From the NCBI GenBank assembly GCA_029817715.1, contig JARUPY010000395.1, positions 620,001 through 684,000 on the forward strand: a DNA stretch of 64,000 nucleotides. Reading direction: 5' to 3'. The position numbers and the translations under genes were made by a program. This DNA is from Melastoma dodecandrum. Taxonomy: Eukaryota > Streptophyta > Magnoliopsida > Myrtales > Melastomataceae. The notes beneath the pieces were generated by a model that worked only from the letters and a program-made list of their open reading frames with translations, searched no databases and was not told the DNA's origin. This document shows, piece after piece, positions 10,018-21,879 of this stretch (position 1 is its first letter; every line of letters starts with the position of its first letter).

Positions 10018-12590
10018 TCAAGTGTTCGTGATCGCGTGCGCGTGAATACCGCTAGAGCGTGGGACTCTTGATCGTTCGCTACAATTCTTATTTTACCGAA
10101 AGGTCGAGGTACGATTTTCGGGTAAGGTTATTTTACAGTTTATCTCAATTATATTATACATGCTGCGAGTTGATTTGGGCTAAAGTATTATTATATATTA
10201 TCTTCCGCTGCGGCCTAAAACTAACAGAGGTGACCGGGGACGTCATTGTTGTCGCGCATTTCGTTTGGGTTGGTAGTCAAGAAGGTTCTCCGTGGATGTC
10301 GTTCAGACCTGCCTTGGGTCGTTAAAAAAAAATTGGTTGCAGAAGGCGGCAAGAGCGTCTCCAGGTATGCGTGTGTCTAGGTAAGCCCCTTTTTAATGAG
10401 AGAACTTGAGTAGAATAAAAAGGAGAATCTCCCCCAAAGATCTCGGGAAGGATCATGGTCTGTTGAGATTTTTTTTTTAATAAGATAACCGCACGTCATG
10501 CTCCCACTTCCTTGCAGGATACGTGGATAACGGGAATCATGGCGACGTTAGACCAACTAGCACCCGCAGCCGGACTAATTCAAGTAAGATTTGGCTGATA
10601 ATATCTCTATGCTTTTCCCTCCTTTTTTAATCCCAATTATCGCCGGAGATAGCTTAGACTTTGGATGGATAACAGAGTAACTAGTAGCTGATTCACAGTT
10701 TCTGCTTCACAGTCGCTGAACAAGGATCGACTAGCTCCATAGGAGTTGTTCTTCTTCCCTATTACTTACTGACTTTGTTTGGTTTTCAGCTCCCCGGGTG
10801 GTGATTTGATCTTCCGTCAGTGAGTAATTGTCCATGGCGAGTTACTACTTCAACCCCAACATGATGTACATTGATTGACTCCAGATCCTTCTTGGGGGTG
10901 TTGCCTGAGAATCCTCGGCGGCAAATCGACATGTCGTCGGTCGGGAATTTCGATTCCGCTGCTTATTAACAGGTTGTATCATCTGGTATCAATGGGGCTT
11001 CTCTTGGAGATCATAATTTCACTGGATGGAGAGAAGGTAGGAGTGAGGTGGTGCCTATGCAGCAAGATGGGGTACCAAAACCTGCAGGGTCAAGGGCTCT
11101 CGCTTAGTCTGGCCCAACACATTTTGTCTGGAGCGCTTCTGCCGTTGTCCCATTTAGGAATCTGAATATAGGGTTTTTTTTTAATGATATGCAATCTTAG
11201 GCTTTGCTCTAACCGAAGCCATTTCTTTGTTTTCCTTTCTTGGGAATGGATAGAACATTCTGTTTGTTTTTTCTTTTTCTTTAAATCCCTATTCTTGGAT
11301 TTAATATTTATTTGACCATCTCTTTATTCTAAATCATTAATTTTATTATCCTTAAATTTGTTACTATATATATTGAATTGATATTATTCTGAAAGGAAAT
11401 GTACTCTCTGTCCAATTCAATTAGGATTTTAGGATATTTCTATTTCTAATAGATTGTTTTAACCCAGTTTCCTTTAGCGGATTGATTGATTTAAGATAAA
11501 ATCAATAATCGATGCTCACCGTCAAGACTTATCAAGGAAATAGGTTAAAACAAAAAATTAGATTTGTGTGGAATATGAGTTCAATATTTATATAATTAAT
11601 TTATTCTAATTCCAATATGAGTCGTACTCATAGAAATTTATAAATGAATATAATATTATTAATATTAAAATTCCAAATATTTAGATCGCATCTTTGCGAA
11701 TTGTTAAAATAATCACTACTTTGTGATTTATTGTCCAAAATATAAATTCTCGTAATATCATTACGAGTTAAATTCCAAGAAGAAATCTCATAGTATAAAG
11801 AAATCTATCTTTGAGATTATATAATGTTCCCCTTAAATTTTATAGGCGAAAAATAATAATTATTAAACGAAATATTAAAATCTTCAGACAGATAATAATT
11901 TCGTTAAAATTGGCAAAATTAAAATATAGTATACGATTCATCCAAGACCAGGCTCCGATAACACTTGTTAGATTTTATGCACAGTGGAAGAAATAAAATC
12001 AGGTTTTTATGCTCAAATTATCAAATCTTGGTACGTATAAAATATTTTAAATATTATACGAAATTAATCTTACCCAGAAATGTACCTCGAAATTCCGGTA
12101 AATTTAAAAACCAGAGTTGCGATTATATGTTGGAAAGTGCAGATATGGAAGAAGATTTTGCAGATTTGGTTGGAGAATATTCACAGGAGGCACGGGTTAT
12201 GACCCTCCAGAAGCTGGAATTGAAGTCAACACACCTGGTTCTTCTCGAAAGGAGAAGGCGAAGGGTGTGCGAAATTCCAAGGTAACGATGATTTCCATCT
12301 TTTGTGAGTGTTGGCAGTATTGCTAATTGTAGTATTGAGGTATTCGCGATGTATATTATTACAGGATTACCTTTGTACGCGGTGTAGTCCGCGAAAGTTA
12401 CCTTTTTACCTTGCCATCACCAAAACCGACAGCAGCGAACCCGTCTTCTCCCGGTGTCTTCAGAATCGGCAGCGGCCAAACCACTCTTCCCCAACACTTC
12501 CTCCCGGATGTTCCCACATCCGGCGGCGGCGACCAATGTCCTCTCCGGCGTGCCCTCCAGCAGTGATGTCCTTCGAATCTGACCCCAAAG
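10018..12590. other. Unassigned spacer with weak LTR-retrotransposon traces
   Basis: There is no convincing gene here. Near 11,945-11,965 the plus strand reads CAGGCTCCGATAACACT followed by TGTTAGATTTTATGC. This resembles, in reverse, a degenerate tRNA-Met primer site next to an LTR edge. A TGGTATCAATGGGGCTTC stretch near 10,982 is a second weak candidate. Neither has a partner LTR that I could find. The last 200 bp (12,395-12,595) belong to family Y. Confidence 0.3.
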
Positions 12591-13523
12591 CGGTTCTCCG
12601 TCGTATAAAGTTAAAAATAACGAAAACTGAGTTGACAGAAGAGTCAAGCACTCACATATACAATTGGAAACAAAAGGATAATACTTCTTTGAATTGATGT
12701 TGAATGTTGTGTTGTAGATTTCTAAAACTAAAAATTGAAAATATTTATAGGCGTAAGAATCCCAACAGATATTGTTCCTCCAATCATGAGCATGCACGAA
12801 AGAGTCCGATACTTTTTCTATTTCTATTCTTTTTCTTGGTGCATGAACAGTTACTCCCGGAGTGGCCAAATAAGGTGATCGAAAAAATCGTACGGTTTTA
12901 TGTTACGTAACCGTGTGCTATGGCTCGGTACAAATTGCCCGACATCCTCCGATTCTTCCACGTATTTGGTCATTAGAATATCTTCTAGAAATCCATCTTT
13001 TTCTTCTTGTCACTCATATTCCATCACTCAAAGCTTCCTCTTTAAATTTCAATCACTCAATTGACATCCCCAGGGGGATTTGCTTCGGCAGACTATTGGA
13101 CTTTAATAAACACATGGTCCCGAAGAAATACAGTATATAAAGAGAAAATTTGATCGGATTAAACAAAGAGAATAAGAAAATAATAACTACCAAACAAAAC
13201 AGCATTAATTTAGGAGAAATGATTCTGAACTTGCTCCCCTGTACATGATTTGTGCCAATTCCCGACTATATTAAAAAAGTAAAAAGGTATAGTGGGGAAT
13301 CGGCGCAAATCATCCCGTCAAAGATAAGGACAACCACAAACCCAAAACGAGAGACAATGATAAAAAACCTACCAAAGTTCAACATAAAAGGTGATGACCT
13401 TTTGTTGGGAATTTCCCAAGTCCATGTCATGCATGCCTGATATGCCCCACTTCCCTCACCATATATTAAAAATAAAATTAAAAACAGACAATCTTTTTAT
13501 TTTATTTTTTGGTGGGATGATGC

Positions 13524-13524
<1 letters not shown>

Positions 13525-13552
<28 letters not shown>
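13525..13552. repeat. AG dinucleotide microsatellite
   Basis: About 14 AG units. The homologous tract in unit A near 4,588-4,604 is shorter, so the array has expanded or contracted since the duplication. Confidence 0.9.
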
Positions 13553-13555
<3 letters not shown>

Positions 13556-13691
13556 AGAAAAGCTAATATTTGCTTGGCTTGGCTTGGCTACATCATATCG
13601 TCAAGACCCCTCCCCCCAAGAGAGAAAGGTACCCATATACATTCATTTTTCACAGGGCATTAAATTCGATTCTGAACTTGCTCCCCTGTAC

Positions 13692-13760
13692 ATGATTTGC
13701 GCCAATTCCCCGCTATATTCAAAAAGTAAAAAGGTATAGCGGGGAATTGGTGCAAATCAT
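13692..13760. repeat. Short hairpin repeat, near-perfect copy
   Basis: Arms of about 26 nt (13,692-13,717 and 13,735-13,760), starting ATGATTTGCGCC and ending with its near-complement, flank a 17-nt loop. It abuts the foldback MITE that starts at 13,761. In unit A the left arm and loop of this hairpin are deleted. Confidence 0.7.
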
Positions 13761-14129
13761 GAGTTAAGAAATTACTGCTCCTATTTGTTTAAGTGGTTCT
13801 ACATTTAATACTCTGACTATATTGTGAACTAATTGAGTTTGCCTCCCAAATGGGCCAAAAAACCAAATTAAGTATTACTAGTCATTTAAATATATCTCTT
13901 TGTTTATTCCCTACTCCCAACCTAGAGTAGCTAGGTGGGGAATCATTTTTTAGTTTATATTTCACATAAAAATTAGTCGCAGAATAAATACCGAATATAT
14001 TTAAATGACTAGTAATACTTAATTTGTTTTTTCGACCCATTTGGGAGGCAAATTCAATTAGTTCACAATATAGTCAGACTATTAAATGTAGAACCACTTA
14101 AACAAATAAGAGCAGTAATTTCTTAACTC
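13761..14129. mobile_element. Foldback MITE, unit B copy (369 bp)
   Basis: Same structure as 4,770-5,136, with long inverted arms around a non-coding core. It was present before the A/B duplication, because flanks and element match in both units. Confidence 0.75.
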
Positions 14130-15760
14130 ATTGTTACAGAATTGACAACATATGTGAAACGAAATATTTCAAGGAGAGAAAGAAATTTGGGTTGAAATGA
14201 TCAAATACATGTATTAGAATAAAGCGAATTTTGATTCTAGTAGATTATATAAAGGAATGATGTAATAAAATTAAAAATAAATTATACGAGAATCTGTATT
14301 TCTTGTAATAAAAAAAAAAGACAATTTCCCAAAATACAATTCACGATTGAGATCACTAGGTCGCTTCATTTTGTATAAAAATGTAATGAATATTGAATTA
14401 CTTAATATAAGATTTATCTTTGCAGTGATTTCTTAATCATAAAATTTCCACACACGTCAAAGAAAACCACGTCTTACAGTGTAGTCTCCCGTGGCGGGTT
14501 GGAATGAGAGTGGTAGGGAAGCATTTTTGGGGTTGTGGGTGACGTTTCATATTGACGTCGGTCTCCATTATTTGGACATTTGTCTTCTAAACTAGCACGT
14601 CGTTCTCCATTATCACCAAGGGGACACCGACTTTCTAGGGGCATGATTTTGAGGGTGCGATTTGCTTGATATTCTTGTTAATTACCCAAAAACTTGATAA
14701 ATTTTTATGTTATTTCTTGAATCATTTTTTAGGATTTCGTTAATTTTTTATTGCTGATGTTTAGTCTAAAAGATGGAAAGCATTACTATTTGTATTTAAA
14801 GGGAAAAGTTTGAACATAAGCGACAGGAAAAGTAAAATGACCCAAAAGTCGGATAAAAAGATCCACCTCATCCACTTCATCCACCTCACACTGTCCTTAT
14901 CAGATTTCCCAACCCTTAAATCATTGCATTGCGACTGTTTCTTGTGTGTGTGTGTCGGAAAACTCTGTGTTCACATTTAGTAACTTAAACATCGAGACTG
15001 AGGCCACGTTTTTCGGACAAATAAATCATATTGAAATTACATAAGTACCATTTAAGGGTATCTTGTGGGTTACGGAGATTTTGTAAATCAGTACACCGAC
15101 TGAGGATATTTAAGTAATTTAAAGTTAAATTTGTGACCACCACAATCCAAAAATATTTCTTTATTTTTTGGATTACTTAAACAATGGGAATCTTCTCATG
15201 GCGGCCAAAAGTATTACAGTAGACCGACGCTACCATCACGGGTCGGCTTTGTTTTTGACTTGATATTATGTTCATCATTATATAAACCCATCCTTCATCG
15301 GTTAGTTTTCAAGCAACTCCTCAAAGTTCCATCTTGTCCCTCCCCCCTCGTCCATCGACCGGACCGATGTTCCACAGCTGCTGCCCATTTACCGTCGATG
15401 CCGATAATAACCCCTTCCAAAACCGGCCGGAAGACTTGAGTGGTATTTTCCTTGCTGAACCAACTACGTTTACAACTACAGCATGCTTGTTAATCCACTC
15501 CCGGCTGGTTTCTTTTTCATACGTTAGAGCATACGTGGTACATCCTGCGCTCAGGTGATAACAGAGGTTCGGAAGCGGTGTCCTGGAAGCCAAAAGGGGA
15601 ACCACACCATGTCGCACTCATTGGACTGCCCGTCATTTGCTGGAAAACCATCTGGGTATTCTGCGAAGGGGACGACCAGGAGACAGATTGGATAATGATA
15701 CAGTATGACATAACCGTATCGAATGTAAGTAATGAAACTCAAGCCGAAAACATGGGAACA

Positions 15761-15765
15761 TTTCC
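15761..15765. repeat. Target site duplication TTTCC (left)
   Basis: TTTCC immediately precedes the element, and 20,780-20,784 repeats it immediately after. The undisturbed copy near 6,776-6,780 in unit A has a single TTTCC. This confirms both ends of the insertion. Confidence 0.95.
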
Positions 15766-16096
15766 TGTCAAGGGCGTCAAACCCCAGGGTGGCTGGACCC
15801 CGACTACGAAGCTCGTAGGCGCGACCCGTGGTTAGGGGCGAGGTTTTTCCCCTCAGCACCCAGTTGGTTTAGAGAAGGGGGAAGAGAGATTTAGGAAATA
15901 ATATTTCTTGTCTGTCCTCTGATCCAGACTACACGTAAATAAATAGGCCATTGGTCCTAACAAATCTGGAGCAAATCTCTCCTAAAACTTATTCCCCTGA
16001 TTTGCTCTTACCTAATTTTAGCCACTTTCCCGAATTGCATCCCTGCGGATGTCACGGGTGCGCCGTTGCCTTGTATAGGCGCGGCCCCACATGACA
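15766..16096 (-). repeat. 3' LTR of the Reina-like element
   Basis: 331 bp. It differs from 20,449-20,779 by one C/T change near ATTCCC(C/T)TGAT. The pol reading frame runs about 79 nt into this LTR before its stop. Confidence 0.95.
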
Positions 16097-18354
16097 TCTC
16101 TCCCCCCCTCGACTAGCAGCTCGTCCTCGAGCTGAAAGGCGGGATACTTGTCGAGGAAGACGTCGACATCTTCCCAAGTGGCCGAAGCTGCCGATTCGCC
16201 CTTCCAGTGGATGAGCACCTGGTGAATGCCACGCGCGAAGCGAGTCCGCACCGCGCGTTCCGGAACGGGAGTCACCGCGCCGTGGTGAATGGCCGGAAGA
16301 GGTGGCGGAGCATCCGGCGGTTGGCCGACGAACTTCTTGAGGAGGCCCACGTGGAAAACGTCATGGAGCCGAGCACGGGGAGGTAGTTGTAGGCGCACCG
16401 CGACGTCGTTGATCAACGCGGTGATGCGGTAAGGCCCGAAGTAGCGCGGCTTGAGCTTCCCAGTGGTCGCCTGAGGTAGGGAGGCCGCAGCACGATGACG
16501 GAGGCGAAGCAGAACCCAATCGCCGACCTGGTAGGAGACGGGGCGGTGCAGCTTATCGTAGTGGAGCTTCTGCACCGTCTGGGCTTGGTCCAGGCGATAA
16601 CGGACGTCGGCGAGGAATTCATCACGTTCTGCCATGGTCCTGGCGACGGCAACCACGCGCGTCTCGCCCGGCTCATACGAGCGGATGGTCGGCGGATCGC
16701 GACCATACACCACCCGAAACGGCGTGTCCCGGAGCGAAGTCTGATATGCTGTGTTATAGACATACTCGGCCCAGGGCAGCCAACGGAGCCATTGGCGGGG
16801 ACGGTCCCCGGTGAAGCAACGCAGGTACATGACGATGACGCGGTTGGCGGCCTCCGATTGGCCGTCGGACTGGGGGTGGAAGGCAGTCGTCATGTGTAGC
16901 TTGGCGCCCATAAGGCGCATGAGTTCCTGCCAAAACATCGAGGTGAAAACCGGATCACGGTCGGACACCATGGACTGTGGTACCCCATGAAGACGAACAA
17001 TGTCGGTGAAGAAGGCTTGCGCCACGGACTCGGCGGTGTACGGATGCGCCAAGGGAATGAAGTGGCAGTACTTGCTGAAGCGGTCGACCACAGTGAGTAT
17101 GACCGATTTCCCCCCAACGCGCGGCAGTGCCTCCACGAAGTCGAGGCCGATGTCCGTCCAGACGGCCTTTGGAACCGGCAACGGCATGAGAAGGCCCGCC
17201 GGATGTAGGTGCTCCGACTTGTAGCGCTGGCAGGTGGTACACGCGCGGATGAAGTCCTGCACCAGTCGCCTCATGTTGGGGAAGTGGAAGTCGCGGCGGA
17301 GTCGGTGCACTGTGCGCTGTACGCCTTCGTGGCCATTCTCATGGACAGCGACCATGATTTCCTGCAGCAGAGGTGAAGCTGGCGGAATGTAAAGGCGGCC
17401 ATCGAACGTTACCATGTCGTCGGTGAGTGACCAAGGTGAGGTGCGGGTCCCGGCGTGGATCTCGTCCTTCATGGCGACGAGGGTGGGGTCGATGTCCTGG
17501 GCTTGACGGAGGCGCGCGATGAAATCGAAGCGGGGCGCGGAGATGGCCAGGACGGATCCCTCGTCGGTGTCGCGGCGCGAAAGGGCGTCGGCCACCGTGT
17601 TTGTCGCGCCCGGCTTGTACTCGACGGTGAAGTCGAATCCCAGCAGCTTGCCAACCCAGTGGTGCTGCGGAATCGTCGCAAGGCGCTGGTCGAGGAGGAA
17701 CTTGAGACTGTAGTGATCCGTGCGTACCAGGAAGCGGCGGCCCCAGAGGTACGGTCGCCAATGGCGGATGGCGTGGACGAGGCCAAGGAGCTCCCGTTCG
17801 TAGGCGGCGAGAGAGCGGTGGCGCGGCGCAACGGGTCGGCTGAAGAAGGCGACCGGGTGTTTGTCCTGGATGAGCACCGCCCCGAAACCGTGTGTGGAGG
17901 CGTCGCACTCGACGATGAACGGTTTGGTAAAGTCCGGTAGCGCCAAGACCGGGGCCGACGTGATCGCTATCTTGAGCGCAGTGAAAGCGGCGGTGGCATC
18001 GTCATTCCAGGTGAACCCTTCCTTCTTGAGGAGGGCGGTCAGGGGTGCCGCAATGGAGCCGTAGTCGTGGACGAATTTGCGATAGTACCCTGCAAGCCCG
18101 AGGAACCCGCGCACCGCGCGCGCCGAGCGGGGTTGAGGCCAATCGTGGATCGCCTGTACCTTGGTAGGATCCATAGCCACGCCGGCCTCGGATATCACAT
18201 GGCCTAGGTAGGAAATGGAGTCGACCCCGAAAGCGCACTTCGAGCGCCTGACGAAGAGGCGGTGCTGCCGTAGCACGGAGAGGACGACGCGGAGGTGACA
18301 GAGGTGGTCCGCCCAGGAGGTGCTGTATATGAGGATGTCATCAAAAAAAAACAA
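16018..18354 (-). pseudogene. pol 3' part: RT C-terminus, RNase H, integrase, chromodomain-like
   Basis: About 778 codons, in order. The RT active-site motif FFDDILIYS is at the very start. RNase H follows with CDAS and RTDH plus ADALSRRD. Integrase has an HHCC zinc finger (HEGVQR...CTTCQR) and a D,D,E core (GLDF, SDRD, SEAAN). The end is chromodomain-like (VLIHWKG, ATWED, LEDELL). The frame crosses the purine tract and stops inside the 3' LTR at 16,018-16,020. It is separated from the upstream frame by a homopolymer slip at 18,343-18,351. The product would normally be cleaved from a gag-pol polyprotein and act in reverse transcription and integration. Confidence 0.92.
16097..16110 (-). other. 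Polypurine tract of the Reina-like element
   Basis: On the minus strand GAGGGGGGGAGAGA directly precedes the 3' LTR, where plus-strand synthesis is primed. The tract is also coding (VEGGRD). Confidence 0.85.
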
Positions 18355-20344
18355 GCACGAACCTGCGTAGGAAAGGGCGCAGTACGTCGTTCATGAGAGC
18401 CTGGAACGTGGCCGGAGCGTTGCACAGCCCAAACGGCATCACCAGGAACTCATAGAGCCCTTCATGGGTGCGGAACGCCGTCTTGGCGATGTCGTCCGGA
18501 TTCATCCGGACCTGGTGGTAGCCCGAGCGCAGATCTAACTTGGAGAAGAACTTTGCGCCGTGGAGCTCGTCGAGCAGCTCATCCACCACCGGAATGGGAA
18601 AAGCGTCCTTGACGGTGAGGGCGTTCAAAGCGCGGTAGTCGACGCAGAAACGCCACGAGCCGTCAGCCTTCTTGACGAGGAGGACCGGGGATGAGAACGC
18701 TGAGGAGCTCCGGCGGATGAGTCCCTGGTCCATCATGGCGGCGCACTGCCGCTCCAGTTCATCCTTGTGTGTCGCCGGGTACCGGTAGGGACGGACGGCC
18801 ACGGGCTGCGATCCTGGAAGAAGAACGATGCTGTGGTCGCGGCCGCGCGGGGGGGGCAACCCATGTGGCTCGGCGAAGACGTCGTCGAAAGAGGCGAGGA
18901 GCTCGTCAAGGAGAGTGGCACTGCCCGTGGTCGCGCGGAGGCTAGGCGCGTCAGGACCAGCGATTCCATGCCAGCAGACCTTCTGTTGGCGCCGCTGAAA
19001 CGTCAGCGTCCCGGCGCTGAAATCCCAAAGAATCGGACCCAGTGTCGCCAGCCACTGGGTGCCCAGAACAACGTCGTAGCCGGCGAGAGGTATGACGAAG
19101 AGGTCGGCAGTGAAGACATCATCATGTATGGTGAGGGCGGTCTGACGGATGACACCCAGGCAAGAGACACGCTCGCCGTTTGCCACCGTGGCTGTCAGGC
19201 GTGGGCGGTGCTGCAGTGGCAGGCCCGTGCGTTGAGCCGCGGCCTCGGAGATGAAGTTGTGCGTGGATCCCGAATCGAGGAGCGCGACGAGGGACGCGCC
19301 GCCCAACTCGATCCCGAGTTGCATCGTGTTGCCGAAGGGAACACCGGCGATGGCGTGGAGGGAGAAATGGGGGCTTCCCTCGGCGATTACCTCCTCTGCC
19401 GACTCCGGTACTTCCTCCTCGTCCTCCACCATGCCCTCGAGCAGGAAGAGGCGCTTGCAGACACGGTTATGGCCGCGCCCGAACTTCTCGTCACAGTTGT
19501 AGCATAGGCCCAGGCGGCGGCGTTCCTCCTGTTCGGCCTGAGTGAGGCGTTTAACCGGCCGGCTCTCCAGGGTGACTGCGGCCGAGGCGGTCGGGTTGGT
19601 CGCTGGCGGTGCCGGCAAGGCGAGACGCGGTGCAGGCGGCGGAAGGAGTGCGCGGACCGCCGGTCGAGGTGGAGGCGCCGCATACTGCTCTCGCAGTTCG
19701 AGCTTGCGCGCAAGGCTCATCGCCCCGGCGAGGGACTGCGGGTTGTGCACCTCGACGTCGAAACTGAGCGGCGGTAGGAGGCCCGCGGTGAAGAGTTGAA
19801 CCCGTTGGTCCTCGTCGAGTCTGCCCGCGCGAGGAAGGAGCGCTTGGAAACGATCCTGGTACTCCGCGACGGTGCTCGTGCGCTTGCACGCTGCCAATTC
19901 GCCTAACGGGTTGGAACGCAGGGGCGGACCGTAGCGAAGGTGCAGCAGATCCTTGAAACGACGCCATGATGGAATGCCCTCATCCTGTTGAATTTGGATG
20001 TACCACATCTGGGCGCCCTCCTCCAGGTTGTAGGAGGCCATCCACACCTTCTCCTCCTCCATGATGCGCTGCTGGTGGAAGTACGATTCGCATCGGTTAA
20101 TGAAGATGAGCGGATCGGATTTGCCATCATATCGCGGAAAATCCAATTTCTGGAACCGTGGTGGACGATCCTAATGGTGTTCTCCGGAGGCGGTCCTGTT
20201 GCCGTACGAAGATGAAAGTGGTGGGGTTCCAGCGCTCAGGCGCTGAATCGCCTGAGAGTTGGCCTCGACGGAAGCTTGCAGGGCCTTGAGGGTGGCCGCC
20301 AAGGTATCCAAGGTGGCCTGGAGGGCGGCGTCCTTGTCTCCCAT
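18341..20344 (-). pseudogene. gag, protease and RT N-terminal part
   Basis: The likely start is ATG at 20,344 (MGDKDAAL...), 89 nt after the primer site. An in-frame TAG at 20,171-20,173 interrupts gag. After it the frame is open to 18,341. Visible in order: capsid-type gag (PRYDGKSDP..., W and F landmarks), a CCHC knuckle ([16 protein letters not shown]), protease with [10 protein letters not shown], and RT with [21 protein letters not shown] and [11 protein letters not shown]. The frame is lost in a run of nine A on the plus strand, just before FDD. Otherwise the sequence looks well conserved, consistent with recent insertion. Confidence 0.9.
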
Positions 20345-20432
20345 GGTGTCGGCACGTTGAGGCGTGGGTGGAGCAGATGAGGAACGGGGCAGCGGCGGCG
20401 ACGAGGTGAATTGGCGAGGCGAGGATGGTCTG

Positions 20433-20445
20433 GGCTCTGATACCA
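20433..20445 (-). other. Primer binding site (tRNA-Met type)
   Basis: On the minus strand TGGTATCAGAGCC lies three bases inside the 5' LTR. This is the standard plant initiator-tRNA-Met primer site. Confidence 0.92.
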
Positions 20446-20448
20446 AGT

Positions 20449-20779
20449 TGTCAAGGGCGTCAAACCCCAGGGTGGCTGGACCCCGACTACGAAGCTCGTA
20501 GGCGCGACCCGTGGTTAGGGGCGAGGTTTTTCCCCTCAGCACCCAGTTGGTTTAGAGAAGGGGGAAGAGAGATTTAGGAAATAATATTTCTTGTCTGTCC
20601 TCTGATCCAGACTACACGTAAATAAATAGGCCATTGGTCCTAACAAATCTGGAGCAAATCTCTCCTAAAACTTATTCCCTTGATTTGCTCTTACCTAATT
20701 TTAGCCACTTTCCCGAATTGCATCCCTGCGGATGTCACGGGTGCGCCGTTGCCTTGTATAGGCGCGGCCCCACATGACA
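20449..20779 (-). repeat. 5' LTR of the Reina-like element
   Basis: 331 bp, one mismatch to 15,766-16,096. Followed on the plus strand by the TTTCC duplication at 20,780-20,784. Confidence 0.95.
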
Positions 20780-21572
20780 TTTCCACTCTCAAAGGTCTAG
20801 CTGGGCTCTTTTGTGTGCAGGAGTCTGTTTCAATGTGCAGAATCGGGAAAGCTCCAACCAATCACGTGGTTTGTCCAAATCCCGATGCCTTTTGCCATTC
20901 ATTCAAAGTCCTTTCTTAAGACGTTACTTTTCTCTTTATGGAACAGACTGGTTATCCATTCCCCTTCGGTGACTTCCGAAACCACGCGAACAACTGCCCC
21001 TTCCTGACTGCCGTGTACCAGGAGGCCTCCCGCGTCATCTCCGAAGGCGACTTCCTCGAGTTAGACGATCTCAAGGGACCTCCATTTCCTACAGAGGACT
21101 AGGGAACCGGTGAAGTTGATGCGCTGTCTGGCAGGGACTTTTGCCGACACGACATCTCAGTCCTAAGCTCCAAAATTAGGGTCATCTTCTCTTTGTATAT
21201 CATGGATCGAAATATGTAGTATGTCAATAATATTTCCTCGATCAAATCAAACACACCATGTCCGCATGTCACCTTCTTCAACAGACTTCCCCTTCTAGCA
21301 ACGAAGCTGCCAATTTGTCTTCTCCTGTTGGTTGTGTTGACTGAATATTTGCGAGTCGCTAAACCTCTCAGCTGCGTGCTTTCTTTTTGTCCAAGCATGT
21401 GTTATCTCGTCCCCTCTGGTGATACCAGAGATTTGGAAGCCAAGAGGGAAACCTCCGCGTGTAACATCTATGGGGCACTCTCCTCCTCCGTCTCCTCCCA
21501 CCCCAGGGTCCCCATCCATCCTCCGGGTTTCCTCCTACCGGCCGGCACACCAGCAGGCGATCAAGACCTCGG

Positions 21573-21737
21573 CACGACAACAGTTTTCGACTGAAACCGA
21601 TCACCGTCTAGCCCCTGGCAGTCCGACGAAAGGGGAATCTACACGAAAACGAAAAATCCCAAACAAACGCGCCACAATCAACACCGCCGAAACAGAATCC
21701 GCTCTTTCATGTATTTCGTCGAACAGTTGGGGCGCAT
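21573..21737 (-). pseudogene. Captured DGP2 fragment, unit B
   Basis: Same fragment and position as 7,550-7,706. It aligns in reverse with 60,622-60,800 including intron 1. It carries TCCGACGAAAGGGGAATCTACAC, closer to the donor TCCGACGACAGGGG than the unit A copy. Non-functional. Confidence 0.8.
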
Positions 21738-21879
21738 TGAGGAAGAGCTCTAACTAAAAATATTATGACAGAGATTTCAACAGTTATTCCAGTATCTCAA
21801 CCCATATTTTTCGGAGATATCGATGGTCAAAGATTTATTACTCGTCTGCACACGTTACGGCTAAGGGGGAACGATTACT

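Larger units (their letters stand above)
15766..20779 (-). mobile_element. Reina-like chromovirus (Ty3/Gypsy), 5,014 bp
   Basis: Two 331-bp LTRs (15,766-16,096 and 20,449-20,779) start TGTCA and end TGACA and differ at one position in my reading. A tRNA-Met primer site and a purine tract sit at the expected inner edges. The minus strand encodes gag, protease, RT, RNase H, integrase and a C-terminal chromodomain-like region, in Gypsy order. Small size, short LTRs and a chromodomain fit the Reina clade; the clade name is inferred. Two coding lesions were seen: an in-frame TAG in gag and a frameshift in RT. High GC content contrasts with its AT-rich surroundings. Confidence 0.93.
15367..21102 (+). 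pseudogene. NAC-like gene copy B, split by a retrotransposon in intron 2
   Basis: Exon 1 starts at the ATG at 15,367 and exon 2 ends at 15,724 before GTAAGT. The Reina-like element then occupies intron 2. Exon 3 begins at 20,821 after TGTGCAG, and exon 4 is 20,947-21,102 ending in TAG. Exon lengths match copies A, P1 and C. The reading frame is open across exons, so the lesion is a 5-kb antisense insertion inside an intron rather than a coding change. Splicing across it is possible in principle but not shown. Confidence 0.6.

Noticed and set aside
10059..11165. ORFs at 10,059-10,325 and 10,875-11,165 as small genes
   Set aside because: No homology that I recognise, no conserved copies and no clear promoter. 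The surroundings suggest decayed retroelement.
17339..17940. Long plus- and minus-strand ORFs (160-190 codons) inside the Reina-like element
   Set aside because: They are shadows of the GC-rich pol frame; RNase H and integrase motifs are in the other frame.
18767..19507. 246-codon plus-strand ORF opposite gag/protease
   Set aside because: Antisense shadow of the high-GC gag-protease frame; it has no domain and no plausible regulatory context.
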